Shown here: positions 41,746-50,786 of the stretch, in pieces
Position numbering within the stretch: the first letter of the stretch is position 1
Layout: every line of letters starts with the position of its first letter
Assembly (NCBI GenBank): GCA_913055565.1
Contig: CAJXKP010000009.1
Coordinates: 1 to 64,000, forward strand
Direction of reading: 5' to 3'
Length of the DNA stretch: 64,000 nucleotides
Source of the DNA: an uncultured Ectothiorhodospiraceae bacterium
GTDB lineage: Bacteria > Pseudomonadota > Gammaproteobacteria > Nitrococcales > Nitrococcaceae
Notes under the pieces: model-generated
Database searches by the model: none
Told to the model about the DNA's origin: nothing
Seen by the model: only the letters and a program-made list of their open reading frames with translations
Program-made: the position numbers and the translations under genes

Positions 41746-41761
41746 TGTGACAAATATCACA
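41746..41761. promoter_or_regulatory. CRP/FNR-type operator, TGTGA-N6-TCACA
   Basis: Positions 41746-41761 match the E. coli CRP consensus half-sites exactly (TGTGA, six bases, TCACA) within AT-rich sequence unlike its surroundings. It sits 185-213 bases before the minus-strand start at 41548 and beyond the end of the convergently read ABC gene, so it most likely serves the winged-helix/rhodopsin unit. Confidence 0.65.
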
Positions 41762-41816
41762 GTTTTTGGTTTGCCTTTGGTGAGCGGGTTGCGTGCCCGG
41801 GCGGGTGCCCCGGTGG

Positions 41817-43652
41817 TTACTGGTAACCGGCCGCCTGCAGCCGAAACAGCTCCGCATAACGGCCATTTAACGCCATGAGTTCATCGTGGCTGCCATGCTC
41901 GGTCACCTGGCCCGCGTCCAGGACTACGATGCGGTCGGCCATGCGAACGGTGGAGAAGCGATGCGAGATCAGGATGGCGATGCGCCCCTCGGTCATGTGT
42001 CGGAAGTAGCGAAACACCTCGGCCTCCGCCTCGGCATCCATGGCGGCGGTGGGCTCATCCAAGACCAGGACCTCGGCACCACGTCGCATGAAGGCACGGG
42101 CAATGGCGATCTTCTGCCACTGACCACCGGATAGCTCGCGGCCGCCCTGGAACCAGCGCCCGAGCTGGGTCTCATAGCCCTCGGGCAGCTCCTCGATGAA
42201 ATCCGCGGCCAAGCCCTGCTGGGCGGCGTCGCGCCAGGCCTGGGCGTCGTCGAAACGGGCCACGTCCCCGGCGCCGATGTTCTCGCCGACCAGCATCTGA
42301 TAGCGCATGAAGTCCTGGAAGATCACGCCGATACGGCGGCGTAGGGCCTCGGGGTCCCACTCTCGCAGATCGGTGCCGTCCAATAGGATACGCCCGGCCG
42401 TGGGGTCGTAGAGGCGGCCGAGCAGCTTGATGAGCGTGGTCTTGCCGGAGCCGTTACGGCCGACGAAGGCCAGGCTCTCGCCGGGCCTAAGATGGAGATC
42501 GATGCCGGAGAGGGCGGGTGCCTCGTTACCGGGGTAGGTAAAGCTGACGCCCTCAAAGCGTACCCCGTCCCCGGGGTCGCGGCCCGCCGTGGCCTCGCCC
42601 GAGGCCACTCCGACGGGGTGCTCGAGGTACTCGTAGAGATTGGAGAGGTAGAGGTTGTCCTCATACATCCCGCTGATCGCTGTGAGGCTGGCGCTCACGG
42701 CGGTCTGGCCCTGCCGGAACACCGACAGATACATGGTCATCTGACCGAGGCTGATCTGGCCGCGCACCGTCGCCAGGACGACCCACGCATAGGCGCCGTA
42801 GAAGATCAGCGTGCCCACCAGTCCAAGGACGAAGCCCCAGCCTTCCCGGCGGATGGTGAGATCGCGGTCTTCGCGATAGATGCGCTCGAAGATGCGCCGG
42901 TAGCGATCTAGCAGTAGGGGGCCGAGCTGGAACAGCTTGACCTCCTTGGCGCTGTCCTCGCGGGCAAGGACGGTCTCCAGATAGGCCTGGCGCCGGTTGT
43001 CCGGTGATCGCCGCCGGAACAGGCGAAAGGCGTCGCCGGAGAACTTGGCCTCGGCGGCGAACTGCGGCAGACCGCCCGCGATCAGCAGGACCACGGCCCA
43101 CGGCGAGAAGCCGAACAACAGCGCGGCGTAGCTAGCCAACGAGATGCCGTTCTGGATCAGGGTAAACGTCTTATTGACCAGGCCCAGGGGCCGGGTCGAG
43201 GCCTCGCGGCGGGCCCGGGTGAGCTTGTCGTAGAACTCGGAATCCTCGAACTGCGCCAGTTCCAGGGTCAGGGCCTTGTCCAGGATCATGACGTTGACCC
43301 GTTGGCCCAGCAGCCCGCGCAGCAGCGATTGCCCCAGCTGATTGCCGCGCTGGGCGGCGGCGATACCCGCCATGATCGCTCCCTCCAGGGCGACCAGCCA
43401 GAAGATGGGGCCGATGGCGGCATTGCCGTCCATGGCGGCGACCACGCCATCGACGATGAGCTGACCCACCCATGCCGCGGCGGCTGGTAGCAGGCCAGCG
43501 ACCAACGTCGATGCGGCGAGGAGTAGTGTCAGCCGTCGGCTGGTGGTCCAGACCAGCTCCAGCGCACGACGGCTGTATCGGAATACACCCAGCAGGCGCA
43601 TACCTGGCTCGGCCGTCGCTGGGGAGTCGTTAGTTTCAGCGCGCGCCGACAT
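41817..43652 (-). CDS. ABC transporter, fused permease and ATPase
   Basis: 611 residues. Six membrane helices (to about residue 330) precede the nucleotide-binding domain: Walker A AFVGRNGSGKTTLIKLLGRL (about 395-412), Q-loop IFQDF, signature ELSGGQWQK, Walker B EVLVLDEPTAAMD and H-loop ISHRFSTV. The layout is that of a half-size type IV exporter working as a homodimer. GWFVWG-like substrate clues are absent, so the substrate is unknown. It is followed at its end by the regulatory region of the rhodopsin unit. Confidence 0.88.
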   Translation of the reverse strand: MSARAETNDSPATAEPGMRLLGVFRYSRRALELVWTTSRRLTLLLAASTLVAGLLPAAAAWVGQLIVDGVVAAMDGNAAIGPIFWLVALEGAIMAGIAAAQRGNQLGQSLLRGLLGQRVNVMILDKALTLELAQFEDSEFYDKLTRARREASTRPLGLVNKTFTLIQNGISLASYAALLFGFSPWAVVLLIAGGLPQFAAEAKFSGDAFRLFRRRSPDNRRQAYLETVLAREDSAKEVKLFQLGPLLLDRYRRIFERIYREDRDLTIRREGWGFVLGLVGTLIFYGAYAWVVLATVRGQISLGQMTMYLSVFRQGQTAVSASLTAISGMYEDNLYLSNLYEYLEHPVGVASGEATAGRDPGDGVRFEGVSFTYPGNEAPALSGIDLHLRPGESLAFVGRNGSGKTTLIKLLGRLYDPTAGRILLDGTDLREWDPEALRRRIGVIFQDFMRYQMLVGENIGAGDVARFDDAQAWRDAAQQGLAADFIEELPEGYETQLGRWFQGGRELSGGQWQKIAIARAFMRRGAEVLVLDEPTAAMDAEAEAEVFRYFRHMTEGRIAILISHRFSTVRMADRIVVLDAGQVTEHGSHDELMALNGRYAELFRLQAAGYQ

Positions 43653-43743
43653 CGCGCGGAGTATAACCGGCTTGGCCGCCTCCGTGCGCGGCTCTGGTGG
43701 CGCGTTCAGCCATTTTAATCATGTGGTTCCCAGGAGGGCGTGC

Positions 43744-43843
43744 GGTCGCGTTACCCCTGCCGAGGTACGCCATAAACCTTCCCTGGAGGCTCGACGCCGC
43801 CCCTGCCTGGCCGCAGACGCCCTCGGCAGGGGGTAACGCGACC
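43744..43843. repeat. 100-bp palindromic element with 22-bp terminal inverted repeats
   Basis: The left arm (43744-43765, ggtcgcgttacccctgccga plus gg) and right arm (43821-43843) are complementary over 22 bases with a single extra base in the right arm. The inner part contains ccttccctggaggctcg, similar to intergenic palindromes seen in other gammaproteobacteria. It could be a MITE-like or ERIC-like element, or a structured leader, between the divergent ABC exporter and methyltransferase genes. Confidence 0.65.
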
Positions 43844-43980
43844 CCCTGCAAGGCCAAAATGAGAATCGCTGTAGCGCGTCGGCTCGCGGCGCTGCCCTTT
43901 AGGCCCGTAGGCGGTTAGAATACCTACTCCCAACAGGCCGGACGCCAGGGTGGCGACGGCAACGCGCAAGGGGGCGAGAA

Positions 43981-44592
43981 ATGGCAGAGGAGACGAAGGT
44001 CAGCGCCGTGCGAAAGCCCAAGGGCTGGCTGCTGTTCACGGCGAATTTCATCAAGCATCCGGGGATGATTGGGTCGGTAGTGCCAAGCTCCCGGTTCCTC
44101 GTCGAGCGTATGCTGGAACCCATTGACTGGGACACGGCCCGGCACATCGTGGAATACGGGCCGGGGGAGGGCATCTTCACGCGCGAGATCCTCAAGCGCA
44201 TGCGGCATGATGCCGAGCTCGTCCTGATCGAGCTCAATGCCGATCTCGCGGCCTATCTCAAGGGATACGTCACCGATCCCCGCGTCACCGTCATCCATGG
44301 CTCGGCCGCCGATATCAATAAGTTCGCCGCCGAGCGTGGCTGGGATGGCGTTGACTACGCCCTATCGGGCATACCGTTTAGCACCATGCCCGAGGGGTTG
44401 CGGCGTGAGATCCTGAGCGAGACGCGCAGCAGCCTGAATCCAGGCGGTAAGTTCATCGTCTTTCAGTTCTCGAACAAGGTCTTTAGCTACCTCAAGGAGG
44501 TCTTTGAGGCCGTCGACAAGGGCATGGAGTTTCGCAACCTGCCGCCCGCGCACTGCTATCGATGCAGCACCGCGACGCCGGCCGAGGCCTGA
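43981..44592 (+). CDS. Class I SAM-dependent methyltransferase (PmtA-like), second copy
   Basis: 203 residues. SAM-binding motifs are HIVEYGPGEGIFTREIL and AELVLIELNADLAAYL, followed by DYALSGIPFSTM and SLNPGGKFIVFQFSN. MIGSVVPSSRFLVERML near the N-terminus matches the SVVPSS block of bacterial phospholipid N-methyltransferase-like proteins. It is a homologue of the protein at 19,388-19,951 but not a recent duplicate. The role could be phospholipid or other small-molecule methylation; unproven. It is convergent with recQ. Confidence 0.78.
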   Translation: MAEETKVSAVRKPKGWLLFTANFIKHPGMIGSVVPSSRFLVERMLEPIDWDTARHIVEYGPGEGIFTREILKRMRHDAELVLIELNADLAAYLKGYVTDPRVTVIHGSAADINKFAAERGWDGVDYALSGIPFSTMPEGLRREILSETRSSLNPGGKFIVFQFSNKVFSYLKEVFEAVDKGMEFRNLPPAHCYRCSTATPAEA

Positions 44593-44751
44593 GCGCGCTT
44601 CGGGAGCCCCTCGCGGTCCCTCGGCGCGATGCACGATGCGCGTTGTATTTCCGATCGCGGGAGGGTCGCGGCCCAGGCGGCAAGACGGGTGCCGCCGACA
44701 GGCTCAAATGCCGGTGCGTGCGCGCCGACAAGGCCTGAGCGACGCCTTCCG

Positions 44752-46578
44752 TTAGCCGTCGTCGCCAGCGGGGTCGAGTTCGATCTCCTTGAGGGCCGCG
44801 AGGAGCTCGGGGCCGTAGCGCTCGCACTTATAATGGCCAAACCCTGGCACCTCGTTGAGCTCCGCCAGCGTTTGGGGCTGCTGGTTGAGTAGCGCCATCA
44901 GGCTGCGGTCGTGACAGATGATGTAGGGCGCGACGCCCTCGGCGTCGGCGATCTCGCGGCGGCGGCGGCGCAGCTGGTGCCAGGCGGCACTGTCGGGGGG
45001 CGCCTCGGGCTCGGTGGGGCGGCGGCCGCCGCCGGCTGGCCTCTGAGGTTGATCGCGGCGAAGGTAGAGTTGCTGTTCGCCCCGTAGTAGGGGGCGACAG
45101 CTCGGCGATAGCCGCAGCCCTCCGTGGCCGTCGGGGTCGACGTCGATGTGCCCGGCGGCCATGAGCTGGCGCAGGATGGATTGCCAGGTTCCCTTGTCGT
45201 GTTCGTCGCCAACGCCGAATGTCGATAGCTGGTCGTGGCCCAGGCGACTGATGCGCTCGTTGGGGCGCCCGAGCAGCACATCCACGACATGGGCCGCACC
45301 GAAGCGTTGCCCCGTTCGGTAGATGGCCGACAGGGCCTTGCGAGCGGCCTGGGTGGCATCCCAGCGTTGCGGTGGATTCAGGCAATTATCGCAGTGGCCG
45401 CATTCGCCTGGGTGGCTCTCGCCGAAATAGGCCAGCAAGCCGCGGCGCCGGCAATCGGGGGCTTCACAGTAGGCCAGCAGGGATTCCAGGCGCTCGCGCT
45501 CGATGGCCTTGCGCTCGGGCTCGGCATCGGAGTCCGCGATGAATTGCCGTATTCGCGTCACATCCTGGAATCCGAAGACCATCCAGGCATCGGCGGGCAG
45601 GCCGTCGCGGCCGGCACGCCCGGTCTCCTGGTAATAGGCCTCGATGCTCTTCGGCAGGTCCAGGTGCGCAACGAAGCGTACGTCGGGCTTGTCGATACCC
45701 ATACCGAAGGCAACGGTCGCGACCACGACCAGATCCTCCTCGCGCAGGAACCGCTCCTGGCGCTCATCACGGGTCTGGGATTCCAGGCCGGCGTGGTAGG
45801 CGGTAGCGTTGATGCCGTTTTGCGCCAGCCAATCGGCGACGGACTCGGTCCCGCGCCGGCTCATGCAGTACACGATCCCCGATACGTCGGGATGTTCCTG
45901 TCGCAGAAACGCCAGGAGCTGCTGCTTCGGTCGGTCCTTGAGGCCGACGCGATAGCGGATATTGGGCCGATCGAAGCTCGCGATGAAGCGCTCGCAGCCG
46001 TCCGGGAAGAGGTTGGCCGCGATCTCGTCGCGCGTGCGTGCGTCCGCCGTTGCCGTCAGCGCGAGGCGGGGCACATTCGGGTAGCGACGGCGCAGGGCGT
46101 CTAGCCGGAGGTACTCGGGTCGGAAGTCGTGGCCCCATTGGGATACGCAATGGGCCTCGTCGATGGCGATGAGGGCGATGGCTGAGCGATCGAGTTGCCG
46201 CAGCATGCCCTCGGTGAGCAGGCGCTCAGGGGCGACGTACAGGATATCCAGCTCGCCGGATACCAGCTGACCCTCGGTGTTGCGCTGCTCATCGGCCGTT
46301 TGCTGCGAGCTCAGATGGGCAGCGGCGATACCATGCGCACGCAGCGTCGCGACCTGGTCGCGCATGAGCGCGATCAATGGCGATACGACGACGGCCGTAC
46401 CCTGCATGGCGAGCGCCGGGATCTGATAGCACAGCGACTTGCCGCCCCCGGTGGGCATGATGACCAGTGCGTTGCCGCCGCCCAGCACGGTCTCGATGAC
46501 CGCGCGCTGATCGCCGCGGAAGCCGGCGTAACCAAATACCTCCGCTAGCAGGTGCTCGGGCGTGTGGTTGTTCGTCAT
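44752..46578 (-). CDS. recQ: ATP-dependent DNA helicase RecQ
   Basis: 608 residues with the complete RecQ layout: motif 0 and I ([35 protein letters not shown]), motif [23 protein letters not shown] motif III and motif [15 protein letters not shown]. The zinc-binding [17 protein letters not shown] and CGHCDNC, a winged-helix region and a C-terminal HRDC domain (about 540-600, [30 protein letters not shown]) follow. It unwinds DNA in recombination and repair. Confidence 0.95.
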   Translation of the reverse strand: MTNNHTPEHLLAEVFGYAGFRGDQRAVIETVLGGGNALVIMPTGGGKSLCYQIPALAMQGTAVVVSPLIALMRDQVATLRAHGIAAAHLSSQQTADEQRNTEGQLVSGELDILYVAPERLLTEGMLRQLDRSAIALIAIDEAHCVSQWGHDFRPEYLRLDALRRRYPNVPRLALTATADARTRDEIAANLFPDGCERFIASFDRPNIRYRVGLKDRPKQQLLAFLRQEHPDVSGIVYCMSRRGTESVADWLAQNGINATAYHAGLESQTRDERQERFLREEDLVVVATVAFGMGIDKPDVRFVAHLDLPKSIEAYYQETGRAGRDGLPADAWMVFGFQDVTRIRQFIADSDAEPERKAIERERLESLLAYCEAPDCRRRGLLAYFGESHPGECGHCDNCLNPPQRWDATQAARKALSAIYRTGQRFGAAHVVDVLLGRPNERISRLGHDQLSTFGVGDEHDKGTWQSILRQLMAAGHIDVDPDGHGGLRLSPSCRPLLRGEQQLYLRRDQPQRPAGGGRRPTEPEAPPDSAAWHQLRRRRREIADAEGVAPYIICHDRSLMALLNQQPQTLAELNEVPGFGHYKCERYGPELLAALKEIELDPAGDDG

Positions 46579-46763
46579 GGACCTGGCTCGTGGCGTCGTC
46601 TCAGCGCGGGTGTGTGCCTTGCCGGGGTCGTTGGAACGCCCTCGCGCTGCGCGCCAGTCTGTCGCGCGAGCGGCTGGCGGCCCGATGGTAGGCGGTGGCC
46701 GATACCGACGGGAGCGGGTGGTTGGGCGGGCTACGAAGGCCTTCCATGGCTGCCACGGTGAGG

Positions 46764-47024
46764 CTAGGCGAGTCCGTCGTCGCGAATTCGCTTGACGGCG
46801 GCAATGATCTCATCACGGCTGGCGTCATCGGCCCCGCTGCTGGCGGCGGCGATGTTGGCGCCGTAATTAGCGATAAGGTCATCGGCGGTGGCCTCCGGGT
46901 CGGCAAGCGCTCGACCGACGGCGTCGGTGTCCGAGTCGCCCATGTCGCAGATGTATTCCTCAACGAGCGCTACGACCGCCTCGTCGCGCTCGTCATAAGG
47001 TACGCCATCAACCTCGAAGCTCAT
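46764..47024 (-). CDS. Small acidic hypothetical protein
   Basis: 86 codons from the ATG at 47024, chosen because ggggaggg lies a few bases upstream; the longer reading has no such signal. Highly acidic and Ala-rich, soluble, probably helical ([36 protein letters not shown] at the end). Acidic composition is common for cytoplasmic proteins of halophiles. No family was recognised. Confidence 0.55.
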   Translation of the reverse strand: MSFEVDGVPYDERDEAVVALVEEYICDMGDSDTDAVGRALADPEATADDLIANYGANIAAASSGADDASRDEIIAAVKRIRDDGLA

Positions 47025-47207
47025 GGTCGATCCCTCCCCCAGTACTGTGCCCCTGTGGCTACCGACCTTGCCAGCTCGGCGCATGGGCGCCTCAATCGGG
47101 TATTGCTTGGGCGTTCCATCCGGCAGCTGCCGATACCGCGCATACGTGATTGGTATCACATCTAGGCTGGCGCTAGGCACCCTAAGCCGTTGTGTCGTGT
47201 CCAGCAC

Positions 47208-47686
47208 ATGCCCTGCGCGTACCTGTACAATGCGGCGTTATGCTGGAACTGGCAACCAGCCAGTCACACGACTGGACGATCGCCACCGGCGCCGTGGTGG
47301 GCATGCCACTAGTCAGCGTCTGGGTCGGGAATACGACGAAACGCCGTCCGATCCGGGTTGGCGGTGGGTAGCACCGCGCCCTTGGGCCAACAGCTGCTGG
47401 AGGGGCGAAGCCGGGGGTAGCTGTTGGGATCGTGGCGAGGTCATTAAAATGGCGCGCAAGGCGCCGGGCTCGGCTTGGCAGCGTAGGTTGTGTCGGCGGT
47501 TAGCAGGACAGCGGTGAAGGCACGGCGAGTGCAATCTGGAATCAGCGCCCGAGCGGGATAGCCAGCGCGCTAACCGCTCGGCGCTGGCACGCCAAGCGTG
47601 TGCTGATCCACTGAGCGCGCCCGGCGCGGCGCTCGTGCGGTAGGCAGGCACTACCAGGCGACAGTAATCACGACGGGAGTCGATTC
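47208..47686. other. Intergenic stretch with one possible 43-codon gene
   Basis: About 480 bases before the NYN-domain gene. A small plus-strand frame at 47240-47371 (MLELATSQSHDWTIATGAVV, then GMPLVSVWVGNTTKRRP) could encode a 43-residue protein with one hydrophobic segment and a basic tail. TACAAT at 47226-47231 resembles a -10 box but is very close to the start and has no -35 partner. Nothing else stands out. Confidence 0.35.
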
Positions 47687-48283
47687 ATGAGGCGCCTCTG
47701 GCTAATAGACGCCAGTTACATCTTTGCCACGTCGCAACAGCTCTACGGGCGCGGCAATTACGTGGATTACCTGCTGCTTCGCAAGCTGGTGGAGGAGCGT
47801 TTCGGCGCGCTATGGCGCGGCTATTACCTCAACGGCGTGAATGCCGGGGGCAACGAGGGCCGCGATCGCTTCCATAATTGGCTCCAGACGGCACGCCCCG
47901 GTGGCCCGCAGCTCATCGTCAAGCTCTACGGGCTGAAGTCCGAGGCGGTTACCGCCGCCTACTGCGTTGAGTGTGAGACCAAGGTAGCGGTGTCCTGCCC
48001 GCACGGGTCCCATCATCAGCTGCATAATCAGCGTCAGAAGGGTGTGGACGTGGGGCTGGCCACCACCGCGCTGCTGCATAAGGAGCGCTTTGATGCCCTG
48101 GTCCTGACATCGGGGGATGGCGATCTGGCCGAGGTCGTGGAGCATCTCTCGGAGCAGGGTAAGCGCATCGAGCTGGCGGTGTTCAGCCAGGGGGTGTCCT
48201 CGGATCTGCAGGCGCGCGCGGATGATTTCCTGTGGATCGACCATCACGAGGAGGCCGTGCACTACGGGGCCGTGGGCGCCTGA
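47687..48283 (+). CDS. NYN-domain (PIN-like) putative ribonuclease
   Basis: 198 residues. The Asp-rich PIN/NYN active-site pattern is visible: LWLIDASYIFATS at the N-terminus, QKGVDVGLATTAL mid-protein and VLTSGDGDLAEVV further on. A Cys/His patch (CVECETKVAVSCPHGSHHQ, about 84-104) may bind metal and is an insertion relative to simple NYN domains. RNA cleavage is the usual activity of the fold, but the target is unknown. It stands alone with no clear operon partner. Confidence 0.78.
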   Translation: MRRLWLIDASYIFATSQQLYGRGNYVDYLLLRKLVEERFGALWRGYYLNGVNAGGNEGRDRFHNWLQTARPGGPQLIVKLYGLKSEAVTAAYCVECETKVAVSCPHGSHHQLHNQRQKGVDVGLATTALLHKERFDALVLTSGDGDLAEVVEHLSEQGKRIELAVFSQGVSSDLQARADDFLWIDHHEEAVHYGAVGA

Positions 48284-48449
48284 GACGCTAACGTCGGCGC
48301 ACTCGATTGAGGCCGGCGCTCGCTGATCGGTTGGCCCGATGATTCGGTTCAGGGCAATTGAGGCGGGCGTCGGCACCCATTAGCTGTTACACTCTTGTGC
48401 GTAATCTGGCCGAGCGTCAGCCTTCCCGCCTGAGTCCAGTCGGTATCCG

Positions 48450-49784
48450 GTGACGTCGGCACGGCAATACCGCCGTAACGTGCCCGTGGGGCACGGTCAC
48501 CGCATACGCCGCCGCTCGGGCGGTCTGGGGCCTATTTTGTCTTTCGATCAGTTCAATCTTCATTCATCGCTGACGCGCGCCATTACTCGGCTCGGCTTCG
48601 ATACGCCGTCGGATATCCAGCAAGAGGCCATACCGCGCGCCATGGCGGGCAAGGATCTCATGGCCTCGGCTCGCACGGGCTCGGGCAAGACGGCTGCCTT
48701 CGTCCTGCCGGCCCTACAGCGCCTGCTGACACCGGCGGAGCGCCCGGGCGTTGGCCCTCGCGTGCTCATCCTGACGCCAACGCGCGAGCTCGCCACCCAG
48801 GTCGCGGAGAGCATCGGCGAGCTCGGCCAGTACACCAAGCTCAGCGGCGGCGCCATCGTCGGCGGCGTGCCGTACCCGCCGCAGGAGAAGCTGCTGCGCA
48901 AGCCGCTGGATCTGCTGGTGGCGACGCCGGGACGCCTGATGGACCACATGTCCAAGGGCCGCGTCGATTTCTCGCGGCTAGAGATGCTCGTCCTCGACGA
49001 GGCGGACCGAATGCTCGACATGGGCTTCGTGGATGCCGTCAACGAGATCGCGGACAAGACGCCGAGTGATCGCCAGACGCTGCTGTTCTCGGCGACCTTC
49101 GAGGGCGCGGTCAAAAAGGTCGCCGACCGGTTGCTTACCAATCCCGAGCGCCTCGATCTGGACCCGGTGAGCCAGGGCCACTCGTCGATCACTCAGCGCG
49201 TGCATCAGGCCGATCACTTCCACCACAAGCATGATCTGCTCGATCGGCTACTCAACGAGGACGGCGATAGCCAGACGCTGGTCTTTACCGCCACCAAGAA
49301 GGGGGCGGACGCGCTGGCCCGTGCCATGAACGACCGCGGTCATGCGAGCACCTCGCTGCATGGCGATATGAGCCAAAACGAGCGTCGGCGGGCGGTGGAT
49401 AAGCTCCGGCGCGGTCGCGCTCGGGTCATGATGGCCACCGATGTTGCCGCCCGTGGCCTGGATATCCGGACCCTAGGGCTGGTCGTGAATTTCGATCTCC
49501 CCAATGCGCCCGAGAGCTACGTCCATCGCATCGGACGAACCGGCCGCGCTGGCGCGACCGGTACAGCGATCTCATTGGTGAGCCGTGATGACTGGCCCAA
49601 GCTCGCGCGCATCGAGAAGATGACGGGCAGCCGTATCGAGCGCAGCGTCCTCCAGGGCTTGGAACCCAAGCAGCCGGAGCCGAGCACGCGCGCCAAGCCC
49701 GGCGGTTCCAAGCCGTCCGGGCGCGGGCGGGGCGGTGCCGGCGCGGGTAACGGCGGCCGGCGCCCGGCCAAGGCACGCGGCTAG
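48450..49784 (+). CDS. DEAD-box RNA helicase (SrmB/RhlE-like)
   Basis: 444 residues from a GTG at 48450; the domain itself begins near a TTG at 48537 (SFDQFNLHSSLTRAITRLGF), which is a likely alternative start. Motifs: Q-motif TPSDIQQEAIP, I ASARTGSGKTAAF, Ia PTRELATQV, II VLDEADRMLDMGF, III SATF, V TDVAARGLDI and VI HRIGRTGRAG. The C-terminal tail is Gly/Arg/Lys-rich, as expected for RNA binding. It is followed after 21 bases by the RIO kinase gene. Confidence 0.88.
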   Translation: MTSARQYRRNVPVGHGHRIRRRSGGLGPILSFDQFNLHSSLTRAITRLGFDTPSDIQQEAIPRAMAGKDLMASARTGSGKTAAFVLPALQRLLTPAERPGVGPRVLILTPTRELATQVAESIGELGQYTKLSGGAIVGGVPYPPQEKLLRKPLDLLVATPGRLMDHMSKGRVDFSRLEMLVLDEADRMLDMGFVDAVNEIADKTPSDRQTLLFSATFEGAVKKVADRLLTNPERLDLDPVSQGHSSITQRVHQADHFHHKHDLLDRLLNEDGDSQTLVFTATKKGADALARAMNDRGHASTSLHGDMSQNERRRAVDKLRRGRARVMMATDVAARGLDIRTLGLVVNFDLPNAPESYVHRIGRTGRAGATGTAISLVSRDDWPKLARIEKMTGSRIERSVLQGLEPKQPEPSTRAKPGGSKPSGRGRGGAGAGNGGRRPAKARG

Positions 49785-49805
49785 CGCGTCGGCGGTCGCG
49801 GCATC

Positions 49806-50684
49806 GTGAGGCCACCGGCAAGGCTCGAACCGCTCATCGCTGACGGCATCATCGATGCCGTCAAGCGGCCACTCCAAAGCGGCAAGGAGGCCGATGTCTA
49901 CGTCGTTGAATGCGGCGTCGAGACCTGCTGCGCCAAGATCTATAAGGCAGCGACGGAACGCAGCTTCCAGAGCCGCGCGGAATATGCCGAGGGACGGCGC
50001 CACAGCAACAGCCGCCGGGCGCGGGCGGTGGCGAAGGGAACGCGCTACGGCAAGCGGGTCGATGAGGATGCCTGGCAACGGACCGAGGTGGACGCGCTGT
50101 ATCGCCTCGCGGCGGCCGGTGTTCGCGTCCCACAGCCCTATCAGTTCGCCGATGGCGTGCTGGTGATGGAGCTGGTCACCGATGCCGCTGGCGAGGCGGC
50201 GCCGCGCCTGGATGGCCTCAGCATTGGGCCGGAGCAGGCGCGGGACTGGCACGGCCAGCTGATTCGCGAGGTCGTGCGGATGCTCTGCGCCGGGCTGATT
50301 CACGGCGACCTGTCGCCGTACAACATCCTCGTGGACGAGTCAGGGCCGATAGTCATCGATTTCCCGCAGGTCGTCGATGCGGCCGGCAATAATAACGCCT
50401 GCCGCATGCTGGTGCGCGACGTGGATCATCTCACCGCCTTTTTCGCCCGGGCGGCGCCCGAGTTGGCGGAAACGGATTACGCGCGCGAGATTTGGGCCCT
50501 CTACGAGACAGCCGATCTGAGCCCGACGACGCCGCTCACCGGCCATTACGAGCCGCCCAGCCATACCCCGGATGTCTACGCCGTGCTGGGTGAGATACAG
50601 GCCGCGCGCGAGGAGGCCGAGGGCCGCGTGCCCTCGGACGAGCAGGAAGACGATCCCGAGGACGACGACGAAGAGGACTGGTAG
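49806..50684 (+). CDS. RIO-type serine protein kinase
   Basis: 292 residues from a GTG start. RIO1-like motifs are present: RPLQSGKEADVYVVECG (nucleotide loop), CCAKIYK (catalytic Lys), GLIHGDLSPYNILVDES (catalytic loop Asp) and IVIDFPQVVD (metal-binding Asp). The C-terminal 30 residues are very acidic (SDEQEDDPEDDDEEDW). It directly follows the DEAD-box helicase gene on the same strand, which suggests a shared link to RNA or ribosome metabolism, in line with the archaeal and eukaryotic role of RIO proteins. Confidence 0.85.
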   Translation: MRPPARLEPLIADGIIDAVKRPLQSGKEADVYVVECGVETCCAKIYKAATERSFQSRAEYAEGRRHSNSRRARAVAKGTRYGKRVDEDAWQRTEVDALYRLAAAGVRVPQPYQFADGVLVMELVTDAAGEAAPRLDGLSIGPEQARDWHGQLIREVVRMLCAGLIHGDLSPYNILVDESGPIVIDFPQVVDAAGNNNACRMLVRDVDHLTAFFARAAPELAETDYAREIWALYETADLSPTTPLTGHYEPPSHTPDVYAVLGEIQAAREEAEGRVPSDEQEDDPEDDDEEDW

Positions 50685-50786
50685 CCCCTGAGTCGGAGGC
50701 TGCCGGGCCAGTGATCGCAGTCTGAGCTAGCGCGTCAGCTGCGGTAGGCCTCACGGCTCCGGGCTCGGGACCGGTTCGGCGTCTCC

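Noticed and set aside
41886-43490. Plus-strand open frames over the ABC exporter
   Set aside because: They are antisense readings of a gene with all ABC motifs in order.
47225-47230. Single TGTACA as a light-regulator site
   Set aside because: The hexamer occurs several times in the window, including inside coding sequence; only the spaced pair at 41.7 kb stands out.
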